Source of the DNA: Alectoria sarmentosa
Taxonomy: Eukaryota > Ascomycota > Lecanoromycetes > Lecanorales > Parmeliaceae
Assembly (NCBI GenBank): GCA_009733775.1
Contig: WOGZ01000118.1
Coordinates: 29,293 to 93,292 of the forward strand
Reading direction: 5' to 3'
Length of the DNA stretch: 64,000 nucleotides
Both the position numbers and the translations under genes were made by a program. The notes beneath the pieces are model-generated. The model was given only the letters and a program-made list of their open reading frames with translations, ran no database searches and was not told the DNA's origin. How positions within the stretch are numbered: the stretch's first letter is position 1; each line of letters begins with the position of its first letter. Below are positions 49,558-62,146 of this stretch, one piece after another.

Positions 49558-52149
49558 ATGATAACAATATCGAATTTTATTTAAATAAACATTATATCAT
49601 TGCTTATCACGTTTTATGCTCGATAATTATTTATCTTTATTATCATTCGAGCACAATATCAAAATTCATTTCTTTAATCAAATCTTTCGTTATCTCAATA
49701 AAATTTTTAACGAAAATTCGAATTACATTAATTATAACTCGATAAACATTAATTATCTTATTAACGTTCGACGTCGTCGATTCGAAATAACAAAATTCTT
49801 ATTTAGAAAACTCTTTTCGAGATTTAAAATCCGAGATCGAGATTAAAAATCTCGTTTATCAACTTTAATCTTCTTTATTAACACACTTTTATTATAACAT
49901 CTCAATTTAATTAAGATGATTTTTTTCATTTTATTAACCTTGAATTTAATTACTCGAAACATCGTCGTTTTTTTATTTTAATTATAAAAATTTGTCAAAT
50001 TCAATCACGTTTTCACGAATTTGTTTAACGAAAAATCTCGTTAGTTTATTAAATAAATCGTAATTGATAATTTTCGATCTTCTTAAATTAATCGAGAAAT
50101 TTTTTCAATAAAAGATATTCGAGTAAAAGATCGATTTTAATTTATCGAATCTCGTAATTGATTAATAAATTAAATTATCGACAAATCTTCTTTACGTGTT
50201 TTTTTTAAAATCTTTGATAAACATATCGAAGTTTTACGAAGATTTCAGAAATCTTCGTTTATCGAAATAACGTCGTATATTTCATCGCTGTTGACGTCTT
50301 TTTGATCGATGATCTTAAATTTTAACATTAATTATATCATTAAAGTTACGTTTATCGAAAAAACAATTTACGCAAAATTCATCGATTCTCAATTTTTAAT
50401 TATGATAAAATAAATGAGTTTTTAAGAATTATGAGATTTCATTATGAGCATCGTGAATATAATAATGTAAAATTTTAATTTATCGCTCGACCCGCCTGGC
50501 GATTTAAGATCTCAAAGATTTTTCGAATTCATTATTATAACAAAATATGAAATTATTCGTTGAAATTCGAAAAACCTCGATTTTTTCGATCTTATATACG
50601 ATAACAAATTTATAAATAATGAATCAACATTCGAACATATCGAAAAAGAGATTTATTTTCGAGATATATATTTATTTATTAAGCGTATTAAGAATTTCGT
50701 TATTATTAAAAATGCGGCATTAATATAAGAGAATCTTTAAATGAGTTTTTGAGAATTAACATTGAAATGATGAATAATAAAGCTTTTTATTATCGAGAAA
50801 AAAATTATTAAGCTCGATAACGAAGTCGATGAATGAATTATTTTATTAATTGTCAAATTCAAAAAACTTATTACGATAATAATCGACGTCGTTTTTCGTA
50901 AACGATACACAATGCGTAACGCAATTTCTCGTCGAGAATTTTGAGAATATGTTCAAAAGATTTTTCGATCGACAAAAAATGCAGATTTGACGATAATCAA
51001 AAATCAATTCGACATTATTTATAACGATATCGATTTAAAACTTCGATGAAATATTAAAAAGTCGAAACACGAAAAGATAATTAATATATTTTTTACATTT
51101 TTCGATAAATGTAAATATAAGTGATAAATGTATGTTAATAAATATAATGATAATAAAAATGTAAAATCTATCTCGACTTTTTAAAAAAGTTAATAACAAA
51201 ATCGATATATCGAAAATAAAAATAATTATAATCAATTTCAATCTCGATAAGAATTTGAATTTAAATAACAACTTTACGATTATCAATTTTATTAATTTTA
51301 TTCTTTTTTTTCTCGTTAATTTAATAATTTAAATATTTATTAATCATAATAATAATAACAATATGATCAATACGATTAATTATTAAATTAATAATCTCGA
51401 TAATAAGAATTATCATTATCTCGACAATCGTTATAAATTATCGCATTTTCAAATGCGTCAAATTCGACGTCGATGTCGTCGAATTATTTATAAAATGAAA
51501 ACGGATTTTCAAGAAAAAAAATCGAGAAAATCAAAGTTTTTAAAAATTATGATAATAACAAAACGATGAATATCATCAAAAAATTTATTAAACTTTCGTT
51601 AATGAAAATAAAAAAGATTCGTTATATCAAAAAAATAATTATAATAAAAATTAAAAAATTTATTAAATCGAGCATAACTCGATTAAATAAGATTCTCAAA
51701 AAAAAATGACGAATTCGAATCTTTCGAATCGTTCGACTTCACGAATTATTTTATAAAAATAATTTCGATAATTCATTTTTATCATTAATGCTCGAAAATC
51801 TTTATTTCGAAAAATTTCTTATTTCGTTATTTGAAAAAAACTTGAAAAGATCTTGTTAAATATATTTTAAAAGCATTTAAAATTATCGAAGCATTATAAA
51901 TCGTCGAATAATCTTCGATTGCAACTTCGAAAACAAAAAAAATAATCGAATTCTTAAATAAAAATTCGGTTTTTATATCAGAATACGCTTTTAAAGAATA
52001 TTATTATATTATCACGAATTTGAAATTTATCTTTATTTCAGATTTCGAAATCATGTTTATTTGCGCAGATTTCGAAATCGAAATCACATTTTTAAATCGA
52101 ATTCAACGTTAAAAGTTTTTTTTAAATATCAAAATCTCGAAAATGACAT

Positions 52150-52720
52150 CGTCGATATAAATTAAAGAATTTAATAACGTTATATATAATATTAACGAAT
52201 TTGTTATTATAATAACGTACGCAAATAACGAATTATTTAACGATATTTTAATTATCGCGAAAATGATTATGAAAGTATATTTAATCGATAATTTGAAAGT
52301 TAATATGTTGATTAATAATAACGTTTTTATATTATAGAAAATCAAATTCGATTTTATTGATGAGAAAATGATTATCGACGTTTATTAAAATCTCGTTATT
52401 AAGATCGAAATCGTTATTAAGAAAAATCTTAAAATATATCGAATTATTTATGTTAAGAAAACGATTATCATATCAATTTTATCGATAATATTAATGTTAA
52501 TAATATATTATAATACGTTATTAAAAAATAAAGACTTTTTATTCGAATTTTAATATAAATAAAATCTCGAACGTGAAGAAAACGTCTTCGTTTATGTCGT
52601 AAACTTTTTATTTTTCTTTATATAATTTCGCAATTTCTTAGATCGCTTAATACGAATTATTTAAAAAATTCGTTTAGGTTTTATAATCGAATTTCGAAAA
52701 AAAGAATGTTATTTTATTAT
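52150..52720 (+). pseudogene. Protease-region remnant of element B
   Basis: Plus-strand translation with stops ignored shows DILIIAKMIMKVYLIDNLKV, NMLINNNVF, then later REENVFVYVVNF and LGFIIEF. This resembles the retropepsin domain and its linker to RT in fungal gypsy polyproteins. Stops and frameshifts interrupt it; the catalytic D(S/T)G was not located with confidence. Confidence 0.55.
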
Positions 52721-53299
52721 TTTTAAAACAATTTCGTTTATCGCAGAAGGTTAAATGTTCAAAAAATTTAAATAATTATGAAAATTTAGAATTGTTAAAG
52801 AATTGCTTATAATAGCAGTCGAAATCGTTGTTTATACGATTTTCGAATTTTTATTTAAACACGAAAATTGGTTTATAACGTTCACGACGATCGATCTCGT
52901 TCACGAACACGTGCTTTTTAATAACATCACAATTTATAAAAACATTTAAAAAGAAGCTTCTCAGATCGTTGTTATTATTATAAAATTTCTTAAAATATAA
53001 ACGAATCAAGGCATTATCGTCGATATTTCCGAAGAAAAATGAATATTAATTTTTTTGAAATTAAGAGTTAATTTTAAATCGTCAAAAATGTATTCGCTTG
53101 ATCAGAAGAACAAAAAAATCATTAATAAAATTTTTAATAAATTACATAAATAAGAAAAAATGATTTAATCGAATCAATTTATAAAATATAATTATTTATG
53201 TTTTATAATTTAATGCGACATTTCTTTTAACAAAAAAGATAAAATCGTTATCGATATTAAAAATCTAAATAAGATCACAAAATCGAATAATTACTTTAT

Positions 53300-53900
53300 G
53301 TTTTTACAATTAAATATCATTAATTCGATAATTAATTATCGTTATATTTTTATTATAAATGTTATAAATTAATTTTATTAATTTTTTATTAGAATCTTCG
53401 ATCGTTATAAGCTTATTATAATATTTCATCAAAATTAAAAACAATTAAATGTGATTTTAATAAGATATAAAGAATCTTCGTTTTATATTCAAAGATAAAT
53501 TAATAAAATGTTAAGGTTATTTTATAATTTTATTAAAGCATATATTGATAATATAATTACTTTTTCTCGTATCTTAATAAAACATTTTAAATATTTATAA
53601 AAACTTTTTATTTTATTTCGCGAATATCGAATTAATTTCAATTTTATAAAATCTTTTTTCGAATATTCGTTTATAATTTTGCTTAATTAATATATTAATA
53701 ATTTAAAAATGTTTATTTTAATAAACAAGATTCGAATTATAAAGAATTTTCGTTTTTTAAACAATCTTCGAAATTTCGAAATTTATTTAAATTTAACGAA
53801 ATGATTACGCTCGTTAATTCATCGATACGTTTAAATTATTAAATTTTTATAAAAACGAAAAACTCATTTTATTCGAGAATTATCAACGAAAAAAAAAAAT
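53300..53900 (+). pseudogene. Reverse transcriptase remnant of element B
   Basis: Reads KESSFYIQR, FIKAYIDNIITFSRILIKHF, INFNFIKSFFEY and LNNLRNFEIYLNLT across several stops. The YxDD catalytic box is at 53541-53552 and now reads YIDN, the second Asp having been lost by a G-to-A change. Placement between protease and integrase is as expected. Dead gene. Confidence 0.75.
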
Positions 53901-54779
53901 CAAATCAACGAACTCATCAAAAAACGACAATTAATGAGATTTATAATCGACGATTTTATGAAATCAGAAATTCAAGCATATTAAAACCTTTAAAAAGCTT
54001 TTGATAATTTGATTTTTTTGATACATTACGACGAAAAATGACATTTTTATATCGATATCGATAATTCGAAAAGATGAAATTTCGCGACAATAATTTATCA
54101 TGTTAAAAAAGATTCGAAACTTAATGAGAATATTATCATAATAAAAACTTTAATATAATCGATTATGTTTTTAAATAAACTTTTCAACGAAATAAAAAAG
54201 AATTATTAATTTATAAAATTCGAAATCGTCAAAATTGTATAAATTATCAAAAAAATTAAACACATAATCGAATCATTTTCGATTTCGTTTATAATTATTT
54301 ATATCGATTATTTTACTATTATATTAATTTCTCGACAAATTATATTAATAACGTTTAATATTAATAAATTTAATTTTCGTTTAATAAAAGCTTCTCAATA
54401 TTTATTAAGTTTTAATTTTATCATTTATCATAAAATTAATAAATCAAATATAATATCGAACGCGCTTTTTAAATTGCTTGAAATTAAATTCGACTTTTTT
54501 TTTAAAAGCATTTTTAACGTTTTTTATGATCACGTTATCGAGATTTTCGATCTTAATTTTATAAAAATAACGAAAACAAAAATCGTTTATCACATCACGT
54601 TTATAAAAATGTCGAATGATTTCAAAATACGATTTCGTTAAACGTACGAAGCGAACGATTAATAAAAAAAAGTTTTTATTATTTTTAAAAAGACAATGTT
54701 TGAGAAAAAGAAATTTGAATCAACGACGTTATTCGCATAGCAAAAAAACACGTCGATAACGTCGTCGAAAATCGTTTCG

Positions 54780-56185
54780 AAAATCGGTTTGAAAATTATT
54801 TCGAAGATTATAAAAAAGATTTTCGAAGAATTCGAGCAATCGAAAATTCGATTCAAATTTCATAATAATTTATTATATTACATTTTTAACGATAAACGCG
54901 AGAGATTATACATTTCTTATTCTTTGAAACAAAAAATGTTTCGTATAACTTATAACTTGTTAAATCATAATGATTTTTATAAAACATATAATCGTTTATC
55001 AAGCTTTATCTATGTTCAACAATTTATTAAATAATTACAATTTTATATTGTTTATTATTCAAAATGTCAAATTTATTAAATCACGAAACATTTTTTATAT
55101 AAATCGCTCAATTTTATTATAACGTCTTCGATTTCGTTTTACATTTTAATAATAAACTTCGTAATCGAATTACTCGAAATCGACGATCATAATGTTTTAT
55201 TTATAATAATAAATAAGTTTACGAAAAAAGTGCTTTTCATGATTGAAAAAAACATTTAAAATGTTATCGATTAAATAAATATTATCATTATCGCATTGCT
55301 CGAGCACGATTAAAACATTTTAAAATTCTTTATTAACGATCGCGATTTAAAATTCATATCGACGTTTTAAAAAACGATCTTCGATCGTCTTAAAATAAAT
55401 TTTTTAATCTCGATTATTTATTATTCTCAAACAAATAAATAATTAAAACGCACGAATTAAATGATAAAAATAATATTACGTTATTATATAATAAAAAATA
55501 TTAATTAACGTTAAGTTTTGTTATTTATTAATGCTATTCTCAACAATTCAATCAACTTTATTATCGATTTCGCTTTTAACGAATTAATTTATAAATTTCG
55601 CGTCAACGATAACGTTAATCTTTTAAAAAATCTATCATCGCAAAAATTCGAGAAGTTTCGATTAATCAAACGCGAAGTTATTAATGAAATTATAACATTT
55701 ATTAACGTTATAATCAAAGCTCGTTATGATAATAAATATACTTCATTGAATTTTAAAAAAAATAACGAAACTTATCTTCGTTTATATTATAAATATAAGA
55801 TTTTTAAAAAAAAAAATCGAAAACTTTATTAATAACGTGTCGATCTCTTTTTAATATTTAACAAAATCGATAATTTTATTTATAAATTCGACCTATCGCT
55901 TATCATAAAAATCTAATTAATAATTTTTATAACACAATTGAAATCGACTTCGAAAAACGAAGATTTATATCGACATTCTCGTTTTACGAATTCATTTTCG
56001 ATAAAAAACGAAAATCGATTTTCGAATTTTTACGAAATTGAGAAATTTATCGAGAGAAAAATTATTAATAAAAAATTCGAATATTTCATTAAATGATTAA
56101 ATTATAAAAAATAATATAACGTTTAATATAAATTGAAAGATCTTAATTTCGTTAAAGATCTCATTATCGATTATGAATAAACACA
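54780..56185 (+). pseudogene. Integrase and chromodomain remnant of element B
   Basis: The integrase core is clearly readable: RERLYISYSLKQKMFRITYN, HNVLFIIINKFTKKVLF, INDRDLKFISTF, ISIIYYSQTN and an open stretch at 55518-55832 (LFINAILNNSINFIIDFAFN, ending YLRLYYKYKIFKKKNRKLY), the C-terminal GPY/F-type region. Behind it FYEIEKFIERKIINKKFEYF and LNFVKDLIIDYE form a chromodomain at about 56025-56185. The chromodomain places the element among chromoviruses, which target heterochromatin. Several in-frame stops; not functional. Confidence 0.8.
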
Positions 56186-56726
56186 CATTTTGAAATTTAC
56201 GTCGACGCGAGAAAAACATCGCAACGTTGCGATTATAAAAACAAAAAACTTCGTTTCAAAAGCGAAAAAAGTTTTTTCGCAAACATTTTATCAATCTTAT
56301 ACTTTCGAAACAACCTCGATAAAACCTTAATCGCGTTTCCGAAAATCGTGTTCTCAAAAATCGCGAATTATTAAACGAATCGAATATTCTCAAATCATCA
56401 TTTTTATTACGATATCGATTTCGAAACGTTATTTTAAAAATCTTTTCAAAATAGTAAACGAAATGTCTCGTCAATTCGTTATTATATTATCATTTATATT
56501 TTAATTATAAATTCACGATTTTATTAATCGAAGAATTTATTTATTAATTATATCACGATCGATAAATATGCAAGAAAAGTTAAAATTAAAAATTATATTA
56601 ATAACGATGAAAGATATTTGCGTACGAATTGTTTTATTTATTTTATTTATTATATATATTTATAATAAAGAAAGATTTTGCTTTCACGATAACGAGAACG
56701 TTATCTTTAATTCTTTTATTAACATT

Positions 56727-56874
56727 TAATATAAAATCGACGATCAATAAATCTTTATCAAAGTATTTATTTCGTCAAACTTATAATTTAGCAAGTTTAT
56801 ATAAATAATTACTTTCGTTAAAAAAAATCAATCAATCTTTCACCCATTAGGTTTTAGAACGTACTTTCATATCA
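56727..56874 (+). repeat. Right (3') LTR of element B
   Basis: 148 bp, starting taatataaaatcgacgatca and ending catatca. Differences from the left copy are mostly C/T and G/A. Confidence 0.85.
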
Positions 56875-57012
56875 CTTTCATCATTAATCGATTTTAATCG
56901 CCGCTAATCGACTTAACATCGCATATATCTGCGAAATAAATACATAACTTTTTTATATATCTTACACACACATTATAAATATATAATTTAAATTTTATTT
57001 TTTAATAACATT

Positions 57013-57220
57013 GAACTTGAATAGTACTTATATATAATTTGAATAAAATATTAATTATGCTATATTATAAGTGTATATTAATGTTAAAAAGTATGTGAAC
57101 TTTAAGACTCGGCGTTAGTGCGTTGTCGACGTTAAATGTTAAATCGCGTTAAGTTCAATCGAGTTGCGTATTAAAGAGAGACTAATTGAAAAAATAAGCT
57201 AAAAGGCTGAAATTATAACA
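57013..57220 (-). repeat. Left (3') LTR of element C, main part
   Basis: Continues the 8 bases at 47841-47848 that lie left of element A. Aligns with 63643-63851 over its whole length, including cttatatataattt, attaattatg, ggcgttaNtgcg and tgaaattataaca. Confidence 0.85.
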
Positions 57221-58968
57221 TTATTTTCCTTCTCAAATTCGATATATTCTTATAACGAAATAAAAAAAATAAGAAAATTGTTTATATTTTGAAAGTTCAT
57301 TAATGTTATATAAATTAATAATGTTTTACATAAAATTAAAATCATTTTCTCAATTATGAAAATTCAATTTATTAATTTTGATTCAATTTTTTTAAATGAG
57401 TATACGAAAATAATTCATTAATATTATAATTAAAGATTTTCATTTTTTTAATATAACGAAAAAAGAATGTGAGTTTGATTTATCGAAATTCGAATAATAA
57501 TAGTCGATTATTAAATTAAGATAGTCAATTATATGAGTGTAAAAATATTATTTAAAATCGTTAACGTGTTTAATTCATTTGAATTTATATATAAAATATT
57601 CTTTTTCGTCTATAATAAAAAATTTTCTTTTATTATCGACTTGAAAATTAATAATCTCATCGATAAAGTAATTCGTTTTTTTTTCATTTACATTTATAAA
57701 AGAAGGCGGCGACTTTATTTAATTTGATAATAAATTATTATTATTAAAATGTAACAATCATAAATGAAAAACAAAAAAAATGTTTATCTTCTTCGATAAT
57801 TTCAATTTATATATCATATTATTAATAATTTGGTTTATTTTATAAAGATTTAAATTTTAATAATTTAAAAATTTAATCGATCGATTTATTTTTATATTTT
57901 TGCTATTCAACATTATTATATTTTTTTTCTTAAATTGAAAAGTCGATAATCGATAACGATTAATTTATTTTAACATTAACGTTTGCGATTATTTAAATTT
58001 CTTTTTAAAGAATGTGCGTAAACTTTTCATTTTGTGAATGAATTAATTAACGATAAATATGTTTCTCTTTAATTTATAAATGACATTAATGTTTTATAAC
58101 GTTAATAATTTAAAATCGTTTTTTGAAATGTATTTTTTAATAAAAAAAAATAAGGCAATTTCGATAAAAATATTCTTATTTAAATTAATTTTAAACTCAA
58201 TAATTAAAAGAAAGTCGACTTAATTATCTTGATTATAATTAACGTAGATTTATAAACATTGTTTTAAAGCTACATTTGCGCTTTTTATTTAATCGTTTGT
58301 TTCAAAATGAAATGTTGAAAAAAGCTTTAATTTAATATTAATACGTTAACATAATCTTTACCAAAAATGAGCGATGAATTAAATTTCACGATTCGATATA
58401 ATGGTGAATAAATAATTTTTTTCACGTTAAACTTATTCGATGAAAGTTTATATTATTATTTCAACTTTTAAAAAATTAAGAAAAATGAATTTCTTCTTTT
58501 TAAACAATTTATTCACAATAATTATAATATATTTATATTTTCAATCGAATCGAGAATAAACGAGCAATGATATGATAAAATTTATTAAAATGTTTTATTA
58601 ATATCTGTTTGAGATCGATAACGATTTTAAAAGATCCTGCTTTTTTTTATATAAATTTTGAACCTCTTATATACGTGATAACTTTTCACATAACGAGTTA
58701 TTATATTCATTATTTTTAATTAATAATAATAATAATAATTAACTCTGTCGTAAATAAATAATTTATTAATATATTCTTTTAATAAAAACTCATAAATATG
58801 TTTAATAAATTTAATTTTAAGTTTCGCATTATTAAAAACATATAATTAAGAATCAACATAAAGCATTTAATCGTGAATTTCGCAATTTTTTAATTTTATC
58901 CTTATTTTCTTCTTTATTAAATTATGAAAGATTTTTAATTAATTAACGATCTTAATTATTATAATGCG

Positions 58969-59187
58969 TTATATAATATTATCGCTTTCGTATTCTTTTT
59001 TCATCGCAATCAATAAATCAAATGTTATAACGAGAATTGTTAATTCTTTTAAAGATTTCTTAATAAATCTCGAAACATCAAATAACGATTCTTTTAAAAA
59101 TTTCTTATTATTAATGTTTATTTCATAAAAATAATACATCATTGACGTAAATTTAAGAATAAAAATCTTTTGCTCATTTAATAACAT
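58969..59187 (-). pseudogene. RNase H/integrase-junction fragment of element C
   Basis: A 72-residue open piece, MLLNEQKIFILKFTSMMYYF, then ENSFDVSRFIKKSLKEL-like text ending MKKEYESDNII. It lies where the RNase H to integrase transition of the minus-strand element should be. Weak by itself; supported by position. Confidence 0.4.
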
Positions 59188-59899
59188 AAGAGTAAGATTT
59201 ATTATTTGTTTTATTTTTCATTTAAATTTCTACTTTTCAACATTATTTGATGTTAATATTTACGATAATCATTTTCCTCATTTTCGAATAAATCGTTTAT
59301 TTTTCGAATGAGATTATTAGACTTTATCTCTTAATTACCTAATTTATATAAAATTTTGAAATTAAATTCGAAAAAAAATTCAACTCATTTTGTTTATCGA
59401 CGATTAAGTTATTTAATAATTATGAAATATTTCAAGTTTTTATAATCGATGAAAATTTTAATGAAATTTTTTATTAAAATATCAACTATTTTCGAACGTT
59501 ATTTTTTAAAAACTTATATAATAATTAATAATTTCTTATCGTAAATTTCGTAATTGCATTTTTAAAAAAACATTTTTTTTAAAAGAAAGATAATCGAATA
59601 TAACTCTTTATTTTTCTCTTTTTAAAAAAGAATAATAATTATTATGTAATTAAATGCATTAGTTTCAAGTTAAGTCTTTTTATTAAAATCGAAATGTGTT
59701 AAAATTAATGCGCTAATAAACGTCTTTTTAAGATTATTAAATGCGCGTTATTAAAAACTGTTTATTATTCAAGAAAAGATAAAAAACTTTTAATTTTTTT
59801 TTATTAAATCGATAAAGATGCGATTATTTTAAAATATTCGTATATAAACTTTTTATAAAAGTTGATAAATTTTAAAAAAGTTTACACATCTTTAACGCA

Positions 59900-60560
59900 T
59901 TTAAACGTTTTTTAATTAACGATAATTTTTATCTTTTTTAAATTCATCTTCAATTCTTTTATAATGATAATTAATTTTAAATATTTCATTTTTTTAATAT
60001 AAAATTAACACTTATTGATATCGAAATATAAATCTATTTATTTAAACTTTTCAAAAACCTTTTTCATATACTTAATATGTTTTTTTTTATTATTATTATA
60101 TATTAAAATATTATTCAAATATGCTAAATAAAAGTCGTTTAAATATTTTCATAAAATTTTATTAATGAATGTTTGAAATGTATTAAATGTATTATAAAGT
60201 TCGAACGACATTATCACATATTCGAATAAATTATATTATAAAAAAAAAAATTCTCTTTATTTCTCTTTTTTATACGAATTTCATTGAAAATTATAATAAT
60301 ATCGAATTTATTAAAGATCTTTACTGCGTATAATTTAATCAAGATTTCTTTAATTAAAGATAATACGTTGCGATTCTTAATCGTTAATAAATTAAAAACG
60401 CGATAATCAATATAAATTTGAAAACCTTCATTTGATTTTTTGACGATAAATATCGATATAGCGTATAAAAATGTGCTCGACTTAATATATTCTTTATTTA
60501 ATATCTCATTTACATATTTCTTAATTATTAAAATTTGTTTTCGAGATATATTATATATTT
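59900..60560 (-). pseudogene. Reverse transcriptase remnant of element C
   Basis: Minus-strand reading gives EYIKSSTFLYAISIFIVKKS, NEGFQIYIDYRVFNLLTIKN, FNKFDIIIIFNEIRIK and AYLNNILIYNNNKKKHIKYM, the standard order of a gypsy RT (KKKDG / DYR.LN / catalytic box). The YxDD box lies at 60110-60121 and reads YLNN: both Asp codons are mutated by changes of the RIP type. Dead gene. Confidence 0.8.
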
Positions 60561-60989
60561 TCTTAATTAAAAAATTCGCTTTTTTTTGAAATTTAATCGC
60601 GTAATTAATAAATCTTTGCGAAAATATTTTATTCGCATTTATTGAATTTCAAACATTAATTTATAAATAATATATTATAAAAACTTTACGCTTTAATTTC
60701 TTTTTAATAATAAACACTTTTCTCATTTTTTGAATTTTTTTTTCATAATCTTCAAAATTAATGATAATTATATCGATTATTAATTTAAAATTATCATTTT
60801 CTTTTCTTTACGTAAAACGTTCGAAATTCTTAAATTATATAATTATAATTTAATTATCTCTTTTTTTTATTATTTTCGTGAAAATATAAATAAAAATTTT
60901 CGCGATGTTTCTTAATTAAAATGTTACAAAAAATCGATGCTTCGCATTATCATTATATATCGTAATTAATTTATAATATTATAAATAAT

Positions 60990-61310
60990 TTAATATATAA
61001 TAATTTGAGTTGAAAATGCACGATTTTTTTTCGAAGAATATTTAAAGATTATAAAATTTTAATTATAATATATCGAATATAATATCAAATTTAATTAAGA
61101 ATATAATCAAATAAAACAATTTTTCAAGATATTTTTCGAAGGCCAAAATAATTCGAATCACATAAATGATATTTTCTTTTATAATTTCATTAATCAATCG
61201 TAATTTAAAAGATTTCGTTAAAATTATTAATAATAATTTATAATATTTCGCAAATTTCGTATTTATGAAACTCTTTATTAATACTCTTATATTTATCAAA
61301 TATTGAATCT
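60990..61310 (-). pseudogene. Protease remnant of element C
   Basis: Open piece 61063-61299 reads SFINTKFAKYYKLLLIILTK, LRLINEIIKENIIYVIRIIL and FYLIIFLIKFDIIFDIL, followed by WLEKHDL. This is the shape of a gypsy retropepsin (IDTRFA, VDG, YDIILGMPWL). Confidence 0.65.
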
Positions 61311-61837
61311 TCGCGATTTTTTATTCATTGAGAATTTTGATTTTAAAATTCAATTGTTTTTTTTTTTTTATAAATTAACGTCGTATGAAGATAAAGTGAC
61401 GATAATTAATTCAACATCTGATTTTTCAAATTTTTTGATTTTTATACGCATTTATTTTAATATCTTTTTAATAACGACTTCGTCAGAAAAAATTAATTTT
61501 TCGATTATTATTATTTATAAATTGAAAACACATTTGTTTTAATTTTTAATTCGATTTTTATTAATATAATAATGACTTATTTCTTATTTAATCAAAACTT
61601 CTCTTTATATAAAACGTTATCTTTATTTAATAAGTGTTTAAATTATAAATATTTAAAACATTTATTTTTCTTTTTGAATTTATTTACGATATATTAAAAA
61701 TATCGATAGCGTTTATTTTAATTAATAATAATGTTATTAAAACAACTTTCTCGTTTTTTATTATTTTCATTACGTTTTATTTTAATATTAAAGAATTTAA
61801 TTTTTTCAATTCTTTTAATTTCTTTCGTTTTTACGTC

Positions 61838-62146
61838 TCAAATGTCTTTAAATAATTGTTTATTAATAAGTTTTACATTTAAGTCGATCTGTCGCAAGCG
61901 AATAATAAATTCACGATAAAATGTTGAATTTAAATAATCGAGAATACAATATTTCAAATAATTTACAATTAATCTTTTTAAATGATCGATTTTTTCTCGT
62001 TTAAATATATCGAGCGAGGTAATAATAATAATAAATCGAATATAAAAAACGTCAAAAGTCTTTTTAACATCTTTGACTTTTATAATAAATTTTGAATTTT
62101 GAAATTCAACGTCGACTTTATTTTTTTTATCGAAATCGTTAAACAT
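61838..62146 (-). pseudogene. Gag remnant of element C
   Basis: Longest open frame on this strand in the element (102 residues): MFNDFDKKNKVDVEFQNSKF, then KREKIDHLKRLIVNYLKYCI and FYREFIIRLRQIDLNVKLIN. Position upstream of the protease and helical content fit a gypsy capsid. Not functional in this context. Confidence 0.5.

Larger units (their letters stand above)
49410..56874 (+). mobile_element. Element B: RIP-degraded Ty3/gypsy chromovirus nested in the right LTR of A
   Basis: LTRs 49410-49557 and 56727-56874 are both exactly 148 bp and align throughout (cgatcaataaatcttta..., ending acgtactttcatatca). The element spans 7,465 bp on the plus strand. The 5-bp flanks are CTTTT (49405-49409) and CTTTC (56875-56879), matching CTCCC of the empty site in the left LTR of A after C-to-T change. 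Internal order is gag region (about 49.6-52.1 kb, hardly readable), protease (52.15-52.7), reverse transcriptase (53.3-53.9), RNase H, integrase (54.8-55.8) and a chromodomain (56.0-56.2), the order of Ty3/gypsy chromoviruses. All frames are broken. Confidence 0.88.
47849..57007 (+). mobile_element. Element A: short LTR retroelement with gag remnant only, split by element B
   Basis: Left LTR 47849-47999 (151 bp, starts tgtcacggtacgcc). Right LTR is 49387-49409 plus 56880-57007, which also sums to 151 bp; its first part is a transition-mutated form of the left start (tatcacgatacgttaaag). The element is flanked by a 5-bp target duplication ACATT (47844-47848 and 57008-57012) inside the left LTR of element C. 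The internal part is only 48000-49386 (1.39 kb), so the whole element without B is about 1.69 kb. It contains a gypsy-type gag remnant and no trace of pol. It is either a non-autonomous element or an internally deleted copy mobilised in trans. Confidence 0.8.

Noticed and set aside
55518..55832. 104-codon ORF as an independent gene
   Set aside because: It is the open remainder of the integrase C-terminal region of element B.
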